DNA of 32,588 bases from an uncultured Eubacteriales bacterium (GTDB taxonomy: Bacteria > Bacillota > Clostridia > Oscillospirales > Acutalibacteraceae). A model generated the notes under the pieces. That model saw only the letters and a list, made by a program, of their open reading frames with translations, made no database searches and was not told where the DNA came from. Each line of letters begins with the position of its first letter. The first letter of the stretch is position 1. Both the position numbers and the translations under genes were made by a program. This document shows, piece by piece, positions 9,901-17,108 of this stretch. The stretch spans positions 1 to 32,588 of the forward strand of contig ONFG01000027.1 in assembly GCA_900317025.1 (NCBI GenBank). Reading direction: 5' to 3'.

Positions 9901-12519
9901 GGTCTTTGAGCCAACGAGGCTGTCGTTCATATTGATAGTGTCAACGAGCTTATTGCCTTCCGTTTTAACGTTGGTCAAAGTTACGCTCTGAGCGGAGAAT
10001 ACGTTTACGGTAAGCTTATCTGTAACTCCGGATGCTGTTGTTACGGTGATCTGTGCTGTGCCTTCCTTGATGGCTTTGAGCTTGCAGGGGAAGGATGCGG
10101 GAACGACTGCGCCCGTGTTGTCTACCTCTGCAACGTATTCCTTTATAAGCTTATCTGTGCCGTTGTCAAATGCCGCAACGGTAGCGTCGGAGGTATACCA
10201 TTTTATGATCTTATCGGAGTGGTTGTCCGGGAAGTTGTAGTCGTCGCCCTTCATAACAGCGTCCATCTCGAGCATACCGCCGAGGCAGAGGTAGCCGTTC
10301 TTTGCAATGGCTGTTGTCTTGTCGTCAGCTCTTACGATGGATGCCGTTGCGGCACTTTTGAGGACCTTGATAACAAAGGTCTGCTTTTTCGCGGGCTTAT
10401 CCTTGGAGGACGCTGTGATCTCAACGTTGCCCTCTGTCATGCCGTGAAGCTTAAGGTGTTTCGTTGTGTTGTCGATAGTATAAGTAACATGATCGTCGGG
10501 ATCTTTGACCGCCCATACTACTTGGTCGTCGGAAGATGAGCCGGTCGAAGATGTAAGCTCAGCGTCGATCGTCATGTCCTTGTTTGTATAAAGGATCCTT
10601 GTATTGTTGGCGTCCGTAAACTGGAAGCGTTCTGAGCCTTGCTGTGTAGAAACAGAAATCTTGTCTGTAATGAACTTGTCGTTTACCGTTACAAGGATAC
10701 GAACTGTTCTCTTGGAGTATTCGGTTGTTGCTACAATATACGTTGAGCCGGGCTTAACGCCTTTGATGCTTGCGTATGCTTCGTTGCTGCTGCCGCCTGA
10801 GATCTTGGGAGAAACAGTTGCGATAGTGGGATTCTCGGAGATCCATTCTACCTTTTCGTTTGCGTTTGTAGGATCAAGAACAGCCTTGACCTCGTTTTCG
10901 ATGCTTACTCTCGTTGTGACGGAATTCGTGACGGAGTTTGTCGTCATGTCTACGATGTTCAGGCTGTCGGCAAGAGTCTGAACGATTACGGTACAGCTTG
11001 CGGAGATATTTTTCTGATCCTCGGACTGTACGGTGATCGTAGCCTGACCCTTTTTGAGAGCCTTGATGTTGCCGTTCTGATCTACGGATACGATGTCCGG
11101 CGCGCTTGAAGACCACGACCAGTCGTCGGTAACGCCCGCTGTAAAATAGCCGGAGCCGTCGTTCTGAGTAAACGTAGGAGTTGCTTTAATCTCAAGCTTC
11201 ATTCCTGCGTTCGGGTTGAGAGCGAGGATCTGGTTGTCCGGGTCTGAGAACTTAACGATATCGGTGTCGAACTTAACGTCCTTCGCCGGGTTGTTCTTAC
11301 TGATAACTACTCTGATATACTTAGGAACATTTTCTATCGTTTTGTATGTAGGAAGACCGTTACTAAGAATAAGAGAACCGTTGATTACTTTCTTACCCTT
11401 ATCCGTGCCGGAGGGTACATCGGAAACGGTATAGCTGGTGAATTCCGGTACAAGATTTCCCGAGCTTACTGTCGTTACTCTTGGTGTGCCGTCGCTATTC
11501 AGTTCAAATTCCCCTTCAACGACCTTTCCGTCTTGGATTTTAGGTTTGTAGAAGGAATAAGTTTTCGAGCCGACAGCGCCGAGACGGTCGGAAGACCTTA
11601 CAGGAGCCGTTGTAAGCCTTCCTGCGTTGTATGCCTTGAGCTGAGCCTGATAATTGATCTCTGCGGCTGCCGTCTCTTTGAACTTTGCTACTACCATTAC
11701 GGGACCGTAGTGATTTCCGGTGAAAACACCGTTTTCGGTGATCTCTGCTCGTGTGGAGGGGGAGTCGTAGTTTATCGTGCCGTTGTCGTTGATGTCGTAA
11801 ACTGCCCACTCGACCTTGTCAAGATATGCTTCTTCAGCATTCGGATGAGGAGTGATGAGGGAGTAGTCAAACTGCTTCTTCTTTCCCTCTATAGATGTTT
11901 TGAGATCGTTATTGAAGAAGTTGTTGTCATTTACAGCAAGAGGGAACGTTCTGTTGTCATCGTAATAGATCATCATGTCCGTAGCCGGCTCTTGAGTTAT
12001 GACGTTGATATTCTTCATCGTAAGACCTGAATTTGATAGAAAGGTTACTTTTGATGTGCCGGGAGTGAGCGGAGTATACTCCTTTATGGTCTTTTGCTCT
12101 TCTGTTACAGGATCAGTCCACGTAACGTCTTCCTCGGTGTAACCTTTAATGACGATTTTGTATGTTGCCGAGCCGGCTTCTTCAGATTCCTTTTTGGATT
12201 CTGTATAAAGAGTCGGGGTAGAGGTCTGCGGAACCTGAGTAATGAGTGAATCGTTAAGGGCTCCGCTGCTGTTAACAAGCTTGACCGTGACAAACGTTTC
12301 TGTTTTTTGCCCTGCTGCGGAAGAATTGTCTATGTATACGGGATCGTAGTCTTTCAGCTCGTTGCCGTATTCGTCGTAGATGTATATTTTGTCAGCGTCG
12401 TTCTCTCCCGCCGAAGCCGTAGTTATCAGCTCTGCCGAGAAGCATGACATCAGCAGTGTCAGCGACGCTAAGACCGCAAGACTTTTTTTCAAAGTGAGCT
12501 TAATTTTGCCTTTTGTCAT
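6949..12519 (-). CDS. Giant secreted Big_2 (Ig-like) repeat protein with C-terminal type I dockerin
   Basis: The product has 1856 residues. Residues 1-37 are a signal peptide (KKSLAVLASLTLLMSCFSA core). Bacterial Ig-like Big_2 units recur from about 460 onward, each with a W-S-S-x-x-x-x-I-A-T-V motif and a G-x-T-T-I-T-V motif. Around 936-1092 and 1623-1776 are MBG-like beta repeats (YTGEAITPK, PGTATVTI). A short Cys-rich insert lies at 1092-1133 (CDH...CAACGD). The C-terminus (about 1784-1848) is a dockerin with two Ca-binding segments, DIDGDETPTSTD and DVNKDNAVDATD, which would dock to a cohesin on a scaffoldin or on the cell surface. Residues 467-1091 and 1180-1776 match module by module, showing an internal duplication. 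There is no catalytic domain, so adhesion or a structural role is inferred. The ATG at 12519 has AAGGAG upstream. Transcription starts far upstream, giving a leader of about 330 nt. Confidence 0.93.
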   Translation of the reverse strand: MTKGKIKLTLKKSLAVLASLTLLMSCFSAELITTASAGENDADKIYIYDEYGNELKDYDPVYIDNSSAAGQKTETFVTVKLVNSSGALNDSLITQVPQTSTPTLYTESKKESEEAGSATYKIVIKGYTEEDVTWTDPVTEEQKTIKEYTPLTPGTSKVTFLSNSGLTMKNINVITQEPATDMMIYYDDNRTFPLAVNDNNFFNNDLKTSIEGKKKQFDYSLITPHPNAEEAYLDKVEWAVYDINDNGTINYDSPSTRAEITENGVFTGNHYGPVMVVAKFKETAAAEINYQAQLKAYNAGRLTTAPVRSSDRLGAVGSKTYSFYKPKIQDGKVVEGEFELNSDGTPRVTTVSSGNLVPEFTSYTVSDVPSGTDKGKKVINGSLILSNGLPTYKTIENVPKYIRVVISKNNPAKDVKFDTDIVKFSDPDNQILALNPNAGMKLEIKATPTFTQNDGSGYFTAGVTDDWSWSSSAPDIVSVDQNGNIKALKKGQATITVQSEDQKNISASCTVIVQTLADSLNIVDMTTNSVTNSVTTRVSIENEVKAVLDPTNANEKVEWISENPTIATVSPKISGGSSNEAYASIKGVKPGSTYIVATTEYSKRTVRILVTVNDKFITDKISVSTQQGSERFQFTDANNTRILYTNKDMTIDAELTSSTGSSSDDQVVWAVKDPDDHVTYTIDNTTKHLKLHGMTEGNVEITASSKDKPAKKQTFVIKVLKSAATASIVRADDKTTAIAKNGYLCLGGMLEMDAVMKGDDYNFPDNHSDKIIKWYTSDATVAAFDNGTDKLIKEYVAEVDNTGAVVPASFPCKLKAIKEGTAQITVTTASGVTDKLTVNVFSAQSVTLTNVKTEGNKLVDTINMNDSLVGSKTFSATVKDQNGSNVSPVELEWSSSNESVATISPSGVATAQGVGKTTITVKAGNRSQNCELTVYAPMTAVITNEPENFIYTPTKAVYTQDIKKLDPIIGGVKLTEGKDFTVDYKYNDAIGKATMTLTGMGYYISSQSFSFNIDQRPITDSGIDISYVERHECTGEYLYPELTIICDGIALEKDTDYYVTYSNNWYPGTATMTIKGNGKYSDSVDKEFTIFCDHKVLTNSTILKKPTYEEEGLEIGTCAACGDKDIQKIIPKIPHSDNPATSISFKQPAEFGVERGETLDLNEQLIAIASDKTKAATDTFRWESQDTNIVTVDDGVIKGISNGKTTVTVYGENTGVEATCEIAVIYKVTAIETTPTTAETRVGVAAEVNADITPYGYSDEIIWESANTAIATVTPSEEGAEKAIITGVSVGQTTVTVRGRYSGIEAVVNVNVGARRESDVIGVSTVINDIPTLIPNSTADSMYTYRMYSNQDVTFDAVISNSSGITADDVAVWEITGNDGDTITLPDYGPSDDKITNSLLIHGASLGTATVTVYPQRRPELKTSFKIEVAKRCDIIDIKDPYDYSVSSRSLNVDDTLMLHADLTTNDPNYPYDHGDEVLGWTTSDPEVAVVDAMGVVTAKKNGSAVITMSTRSAQTKTVTIYVFTTSNVYLTSGVEKPENPGDLPSASIKVNSSFEGTKTLGATVYDENEASVSSVTCKWTSSDESIATVDHDGVVTAVNVGKVIITVKSGAKTESCEVTITAPMTAMVFDPIDDYVFDPNKTEYSPDPVITMGPTTLVKDVDYTVEYSDNTAPGRASVTFTGLGYYEDTNTIYYYINKRALTDENVKITPIADQDYTGEAITPKVHVSCLGVDLVEDTDYTVSYTDNTEPGTATVTIYAAYSSGYEGEATLNFNIVKNYIGYMGDIDGDETPTSTDALMILRSTLGMEEFTPDQQKLADVNKDNAVDATDSLLVLRYSVGFSDPDVYIGEKRLNG
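7192..8982 (-). repeat. Second copy of the internal ~600-residue module (residues 1180-1776)
   Basis: It follows the same order of Ig-like and MBG-like units as residues 467-1091. Matching landmarks include DVIGVST with DKISVST, YSNQDVTFDA with YTNKDMTIDA, WTSSDESIATV with WSSSNESVATI, and APMTAM with APMTAV. Similarity is clear in protein but diverged in DNA, so the duplication is old. Confidence 0.75.
9247..11121 (-). repeat. First copy of the internal ~600-residue module (residues 467-1091)
   Basis: It is the partner of the copy encoded at 7192-8982. Between the two copies lies the short Cys-containing linker domain (residues 1092-1133). Confidence 0.75.
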
Positions 12520-12850
12520 AAGATGATCTCCTTCTTGAAAAAACTGGAGTTTTCAGTTACCTACCTTGTGAAGCATGATAGAACATCTGTTTACGCTGTC
12601 AGCGCACCCGCTCCAAAGAAGCAGAAAATAAAAACCTCCTTTCGCTGATCTTTGTCCGGCGACCGATGTGCATGGTGAGATGACAACCTCTGACCATCCT
12701 TAGGGATACGCTTGGACGCAGACATTAAACTAAAGTTTTCTTTAGATTTAGTGTGCGACCTGCGTGTCGGTGCTTACCTACCGTGAGCGGGACCTTCCGT
12801 TTGCGTTTCGCGATATTTTCACAAGATAAAAATACAATGAAAACTCTATA
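12520..12850 (-). promoter_or_regulatory. Long structured 5' leader of the Big_2/dockerin gene, class not recognised
   Basis: From the expected start site (about 12850) to the ATG is about 330 nt without a convincing ORF. Visible structure, - strand sense, runs as follows. CGGT/ACCG encloses AGGTAAGC (12768-12783). A stem ACGCAG/CTGCGT (12716-12721 with 12760-12765) encloses a perfect CTAAAG-AAAA-CTTTAG hairpin (12730-12745). An internal AAAGGAGG (12635-12642) is flanked by CAGCG and CGCTG segments able to pair in two alternative ways (12644-12648, 12600-12604, 12594-12598). A short hairpin AACTG/CAGTT plus a U-run lies next to the real ribosome site. The 9-mer GGTAGGTAA occurs twice (12774-12782 and 12557-12565). 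I could not match it to a riboswitch class. Confidence 0.5.
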
Positions 12851-12856
12851 CTCTAG

Positions 12857-12886
12857 ATTATAGCAAACGTCATGTTGTATTGTCAA
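12857..12886 (-). promoter_or_regulatory. Consensus promoter of the Big_2/dockerin gene
   Basis: On the - strand, TTGACA (12881-12886), an 18-nt spacer and TATAAT (12857-12862). Both hexamers are perfect, indicating strong transcription and fixing a leader of about 330 nt. Confidence 0.85.
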
Positions 12887-12981
12887 TGCTAAGCATATAT
12901 ATGTTACAATAAATTAATCTTTTTAGTCAAAAGTTACAATAAAATATTACAATACATTTTCATGGGAGGATCTGTGTTAGT

Positions 12982-13010
12982 TTGTTGGTCAAGTATTTTG
13001 CCGGTATAAT
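12982..13010 (+). promoter_or_regulatory. Candidate upstream promoter of the LRR/dockerin gene
   Basis: TTGTTG (12982-12987), a 17-nt spacer and TATAAT (13005-13010) point toward the LRR gene, about 245 nt before its ATG. The A/T-rich stretch just left of it (12900-12955) carries TTACAATA three times, which could be a protein-binding site. Confidence 0.45.
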
Positions 13011-13092
13011 GGTAAACCATGATCGGATCGAAGATGTATTATTGATTTAAATAGATTTCCTAGAAATTATCGACAAAAATAATAAAGTTATA

Positions 13093-13121
13093 TTGACTTA
13101 GCTGTACTATTGTGGTAATAT
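13093..13121 (+). promoter_or_regulatory. Promoter of the LRR/dockerin gene
   Basis: TTGACT (13093-13098), a 17-nt spacer and TAATAT (13116-13121) give a start near 13128 and a leader of about 130 nt. This start also makes the upstream in-frame ATG at 13140 possible but unlikely, since only 13257 has a ribosome binding site. Confidence 0.65.
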
Positions 13122-13256
13122 TAGGATAAGTAATGGCAGATGCCCCAAAAAGCGCCGAAATCTTCTTTTGTCCTCCGCGGCACGATCCCGGGCAGATTCT
13201 CCGAGCTTTTCATTACTAATATAGAGCGGTGCTGCCAATTTAAAAGGAGTGATCTT

Positions 13257-16200
13257 ATGTACAAAAAAGCGATCGCACTGCTGCTTGCAGGCGCTATGCT
13301 GACCTCGACCGCCGCAATGTCGCTGACCGCGGGCGCGGCTTCGGCTCAGTGGGGCTCGGGCGTCGCGGTGGCTGCAGCCCCAAGCTCCGAGACCTTCGGC
13401 GACTGGGAGTACAATGTAAACAGCGAAACAAACGAGGTTACCCTCACCAAGTGGAACGGCGACGAGTCGGTAACGGAGGTCACCGTTCCGGCCGAGATCG
13501 ACGGCAAGCCTGTAACGACGCTTGGCGCTGCGTTCTGGTGGAAAAAGTGGCTTACGAAGATAACGCTTCCCGATTCGATAAAGACGATCGGCAGCAACAC
13601 CTTCTACTGCTGCTATGACCTGAAATCTATCGACATTCCCGCGAGCGTTACCGAGATCGGAAGCGACGCGTTTAACAGTGCGGGTATTGAGACGATCGCC
13701 CTCCCGGCAGGACTCAAAACGATCGGCTCGCAGGCCTTTAACCGCACAGCGCTGAAGGAAATCACCGTTCCCGACGGCGTTGAGACGATAGGCGGCGGAG
13801 CGTTCTCCTATATGACGGCGCTCGAAAAGATCACGCTCCCCGACAGCGTTACAGAGATGGGCAGCGGTGTGTTCTCGCATGACGGCGCTCTTACATCAGT
13901 AACTCTTCCGAAGGGCATCGATATGATCGAATACAACCAGTTTGAAGACTGCGCATCGCTCGAGGACATTAAGATCCCCGATGGCACAAAGGAGATCGGT
14001 GGCTCGGCGTTTAAAAACTCCGGAATCAAAAACATAACGATCCCCGGAAGCGTAAGAACGATTGGCTACAGCGCTTTTGAAGGCTGCGCCCTCAACAGTA
14101 TAACGATCCCATCGGGCGTGACGGAACTTAGTTCTTCTGTATTTAAACATTGCGAGTCCTTACAGAAGGTAAACCTCCCCGATACCGTTCTGAAGTTAGG
14201 CGACGGCGTATTTGAAGGCTGCAAGCTGCTTTCGCAGGTAGATCTTCCCCCGAAGCTTCCCGAGATACCAAGCAGCGCCTTCAAGGACTGCGAAGCGCTC
14301 GGGACCATAACGCTGCCCGACGGCGTTATGTCGATCGGTCAGTATGCCTTTGCCGGATGTACCTCTCTCTCAGGGCTGGAGATAAAGCCCGGAGTCAGCG
14401 TTCTGGCAAATGCCTTTATGGGCTGCACCTCGCTCAAGGAATTCACCTTCCCCGAGGGTACATACCAGGTCTCCGACAGTGTTTTACAGGACTGCACAGC
14501 GCTTGAAAAGGTAACGATGCCCGATTCCGTGCGTGTTATAGGAGTGTCTGCGTTCTCCGGCTGCACGGCGCTTAAAACGGAGCTTCCCAAGAACCTCATG
14601 AAGATCGGCTATTCGGCGTTCAATGAATGTTCCTCTATCGAAAAGGCGGAGATCCCCGAGGGCGTTAAGACGATAGGCTCATACACATTCTCTAAATGCA
14701 GCTCGCTTACGACTGTAACGATCCCGAGTACGATAACGAAGATCGGCGAAAACGCATTCTCCGATTGTGATAATCTTAAAACGGTGACAATGCCCGAGAG
14801 GGCAAAGGTTGAATTTGACTGGAACGCCTTTGCCCGCTGCCCGCTGCTCGAGAGCTTCGTGATCCCCTACGGCACAACGGTCATCAAAGGCGCGACCTTC
14901 AGCGGAGATACGGCGCTTGCAAGCGTAACGATCCCGAAGACCGTTACCGAGGCGAACGAACCCTACTCGAAGTGCTTTAACGAATGCCCAAACTTAACGA
15001 TCAGCGGCGTTAAAGGCTCCTTTGCAGAGGAATACGCGACCGCTAACAGCATTCCCTTCAACGAGATCGAAGACATAGGCAAGGATGATCCCGAGCCGGA
15101 CACCGACGCAGAACCGGATACCGACTCCGAAGAGCCAAAGTATTATTTCGACGACGATACTCTGGGCGATTTCGATATTGAGATAACTCCGGGCGGATGC
15201 ATCACAGTCTTAGGCTACCACGGAGAGGCGACCGACGTTAAGATCCCCGATTCAGTTTCGTACATCGGAAGAGCGGCATTCTCAAGTGCCGAGATAACCT
15301 CAGTCGAGATGAACGACAATGTTCTGGCGATAGATTACGCTGCCTTCAATTACTGCGAATCGCTTGAAAGCGTGAAGCTTAGCGATTCGATCACGCAGAT
15401 ACCAGGCAACGCATTCTCGATGTGCAAAAACCTCAAGACCATAAATATCCCGAAAAATACGACTACGATCGACGACGGTGCATTCAACTACTGCGCTTCT
15501 CTCGAGACGGTGAACCTCCCCGATACGGTAAGCGTCATCGAAAGCAAGGCCTTTGAAGACTGTCAGGCAATAAAATCGGTGCATCTCCCCGAAACGCTTA
15601 CAGAGATCCCCGATTACTGCTTCAGCGGATGCTATTCGCTTGAAGAGATCAACTTCCCCTCCACGCTCAAAAGAATAAGCAACAGCGCCTTTTACGGCTG
15701 CCGCACCTTGACTGATATCATTCTTCCCGAAGGGCTTGAAACGATCGATTACGACGCGTTCTATGGCTGCTACAGCCTTAAAAATGTCTTTATCCCCGAT
15801 ACGGTAAAAACGATCGACCGAGCATTTACCGAGAGCGAGATGCTGACGATCTACGGCTACGAGGGCTCAGCCGCTCAGACGTATGCAGACGAGGCAGGTA
15901 TCAGATTTGTAGCGCTCAACAAGGGCGACCCGATCGAATTCCCCGAAGAAGACCCCTGCGCGAACGGTCACGCGTATAAGCTTGACAAGTTTACATGGAG
16001 CGATGACTTCATGAAGGCAACAGCGCACTTCATCTGCGAAAACGATGAGACCCACACGACAGATGTTGAAGCACTCATAAAGTACGGAGGACCGGACCCG
16101 ACCTGCACAGAGGACGGGAAAAAGCAATTCAACGCCACGGCAGAGCTTAATAATGAGGTCTATACCGATTCTAAGGAGCAGATCATTCCTGCACTCGGTC

Positions 16201-16745
16201 ACGATTGGGAGGTCAAGGAGTGGAACTGGCAGGAAAACTACGCCGGCGCCGAGGTAATTGCAGTCTGCAAGAACGACGCGACCCATGAACAGATCTTTGA
16301 AGCGGTCGTTACCGCAGAGGAAAACGCGCAGACAGGCTCCAAGACTTACACGGCGACCGCCGACATAGACGGCAAGACCGTTACCGACGCAAAGACGGTA
16401 GAGCCTGAACCCGCACCCGACACGGACAGCGAACCAGCACCCGATACCGACAGTGAACCAGCACCCGATACCGACAGTGAACCAGCACCCGATACCGACA
16501 GTGAGCCGAAGCCCACGCCGATCGGCAAGGGAGGCGACCTCGACGACGACGGCGAGATCACATCCTCCGACGCGCTCTTCATACTTCGTGCAAGTCTCGG
16601 CATGGGCAGTCTCGACAGCGCCCAGAAGCTGCTTGCCGACGTTGACGAAGACGGTGACGTTACCTCCGCCGACGCGCTCGCAGTCCTGCGCTACAGCGTA
16701 GGCTTCCCCGCAAGCGGAAACATAAATAAGGAGCTTACACAATAA
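13257..16745 (+). CDS. Secreted BspA-type leucine-rich-repeat protein with C-terminal type I dockerin
   Basis: The product has 1162 residues from ATG 13257. I chose this start because AAAAGGAG precedes it and residues 1-30 form a clean signal peptide (IALLLAGAMLTSTAAMSLTA); the longer frame from 13140 adds 39 unlikely residues. Two blocks of BspA/LRR_5 repeats follow, at about 50-585 and 640-860, with the pattern IPxSVxxIGxxAFxxCxxL. An acidic linker (EPDTDAEPDTDSEEP) separates them. Next come two Cys/His-containing beta repeats (about 885-1045), four tandem EPAPDTDS units (1051-1082) and a dockerin (about 1090-1150) with DLDDDGEITSSD and DVDEDGDVTSAD. It probably sits in an extracellular cohesin-dockerin complex, binding host, food or cell-surface ligands. 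It is transcribed divergently from the other dockerin gene. Confidence 0.95.
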   Translation: MYKKAIALLLAGAMLTSTAAMSLTAGAASAQWGSGVAVAAAPSSETFGDWEYNVNSETNEVTLTKWNGDESVTEVTVPAEIDGKPVTTLGAAFWWKKWLTKITLPDSIKTIGSNTFYCCYDLKSIDIPASVTEIGSDAFNSAGIETIALPAGLKTIGSQAFNRTALKEITVPDGVETIGGGAFSYMTALEKITLPDSVTEMGSGVFSHDGALTSVTLPKGIDMIEYNQFEDCASLEDIKIPDGTKEIGGSAFKNSGIKNITIPGSVRTIGYSAFEGCALNSITIPSGVTELSSSVFKHCESLQKVNLPDTVLKLGDGVFEGCKLLSQVDLPPKLPEIPSSAFKDCEALGTITLPDGVMSIGQYAFAGCTSLSGLEIKPGVSVLANAFMGCTSLKEFTFPEGTYQVSDSVLQDCTALEKVTMPDSVRVIGVSAFSGCTALKTELPKNLMKIGYSAFNECSSIEKAEIPEGVKTIGSYTFSKCSSLTTVTIPSTITKIGENAFSDCDNLKTVTMPERAKVEFDWNAFARCPLLESFVIPYGTTVIKGATFSGDTALASVTIPKTVTEANEPYSKCFNECPNLTISGVKGSFAEEYATANSIPFNEIEDIGKDDPEPDTDAEPDTDSEEPKYYFDDDTLGDFDIEITPGGCITVLGYHGEATDVKIPDSVSYIGRAAFSSAEITSVEMNDNVLAIDYAAFNYCESLESVKLSDSITQIPGNAFSMCKNLKTINIPKNTTTIDDGAFNYCASLETVNLPDTVSVIESKAFEDCQAIKSVHLPETLTEIPDYCFSGCYSLEEINFPSTLKRISNSAFYGCRTLTDIILPEGLETIDYDAFYGCYSLKNVFIPDTVKTIDRAFTESEMLTIYGYEGSAAQTYADEAGIRFVALNKGDPIEFPEEDPCANGHAYKLDKFTWSDDFMKATAHFICENDETHTTDVEALIKYGGPDPTCTEDGKKQFNATAELNNEVYTDSKEQIIPALGHDWEVKEWNWQENYAGAEVIAVCKNDATHEQIFEAVVTAEENAQTGSKTYTATADIDGKTVTDAKTVEPEPAPDTDSEPAPDTDSEPAPDTDSEPAPDTDSEPKPTPIGKGGDLDDDGEITSSDALFILRASLGMGSLDSAQKLLADVDEDGDVTSADALAVLRYSVGFPASGNINKELTQ
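16407..16502 (+). repeat. Four tandem 24-bp units encoding EPAPDTDS
   Basis: The last three units (16431-16454, 16455-16478, 16479-16502) are identical in DNA; the first (16407-16430) differs at a few positions. They encode an acidic, proline-rich flexible spacer in front of the dockerin. Such identical repeats can change copy number by slippage. Confidence 0.95.
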
Positions 16746-16759
16746 AAAACCATAATAAT

Positions 16760-16796
16760 GCCGCCCCTCTTCCTTTTGAAGAGGGGCGGCAGTTTA
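16760..16796 (+). terminator. Intrinsic terminator of the LRR/dockerin gene
   Basis: A perfect 13-bp GC-rich stem (16760-16772 with 16778-16790) with loop CTTTT lies 14 nt after the stop codon. The downstream U-tract is short (AGTTTA), so the strength is uncertain. Confidence 0.75.
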
Positions 16797-16951
16797 TACT
16801 AATACTAATTTCAAATTAAATGCTTTAATTTGAAATGCGCGTGCTGCGCACGTGATGCCGCGCAAGGTGCGTCATCCCGTCTCATACAAACTCAAACGCG
16901 CCTGCGGCGCTATAAAAAGCTTTAAAGCTTTTTAATTGAGTTTAGTATAAA
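16793..16951. repeat. Dispersed multi-hairpin element, copy 1
   Basis: A 159-bp non-coding unit with 10-bp terminal inverted repeats (TTTATACTAA at 16793-16802; TTAGTATAAA at 16942-16951). Inside is a chain of hairpins. The first is a perfect 13-bp A/T stem with loop TGC (16808-16836). The second is CGTGC-TGC-GCACG (16840-16852). Then come a GATG...CATC hairpin, a GCGCC-TGC-GGCGC hairpin and an AAAAAGCTTT/AAAGCTTTTT palindrome, the last two enclosed by AACTCAA/TTGAGTT. A second, about 90 percent similar copy in the same orientation lies at 26756-26906. It has no coding capacity. It resembles a MITE- or REP-like element; mobility is inferred. Confidence 0.85.
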
Positions 16952-17108
16952 GAGAACAATTGCAGAAATGCTGCGCTTTTTAGCAGTGAATGAGTATCAA
17001 AGCCCCCTTTGCATGGACAGATACGTGAGAAGGCGGTAATTTTTATCCGAAAATCTGCTGTACAAGTTTACCGAGCGGCGTTAAAACTCGGGAGTTTCGT
17101 TTCCGGTA

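Noticed and set aside
7744-9909. A 721-codon open frame on + inside the giant dockerin gene
   Set aside because: It is antisense to a clear Big_2/dockerin protein, has a composition rich in Cys, Arg and Val typical of a shadow frame, and shows no ribosome site or domain.
12760-12830. Match to a c-di-GMP-I (GEMM) riboswitch in the dockerin leader
   Set aside because: Only the CGGTAGGTA...ACCGA part looks similar; the conserved GGGCAAACC and GACGCAAAG-type segments and the two-arm layout are not present.
13140-13256. 39-residue N-terminal extension of the LRR/dockerin protein
   Set aside because: The signal peptide and AAAAGGAG site belong to ATG 13257; the extension is Arg/Cys-containing and non-signal-like.
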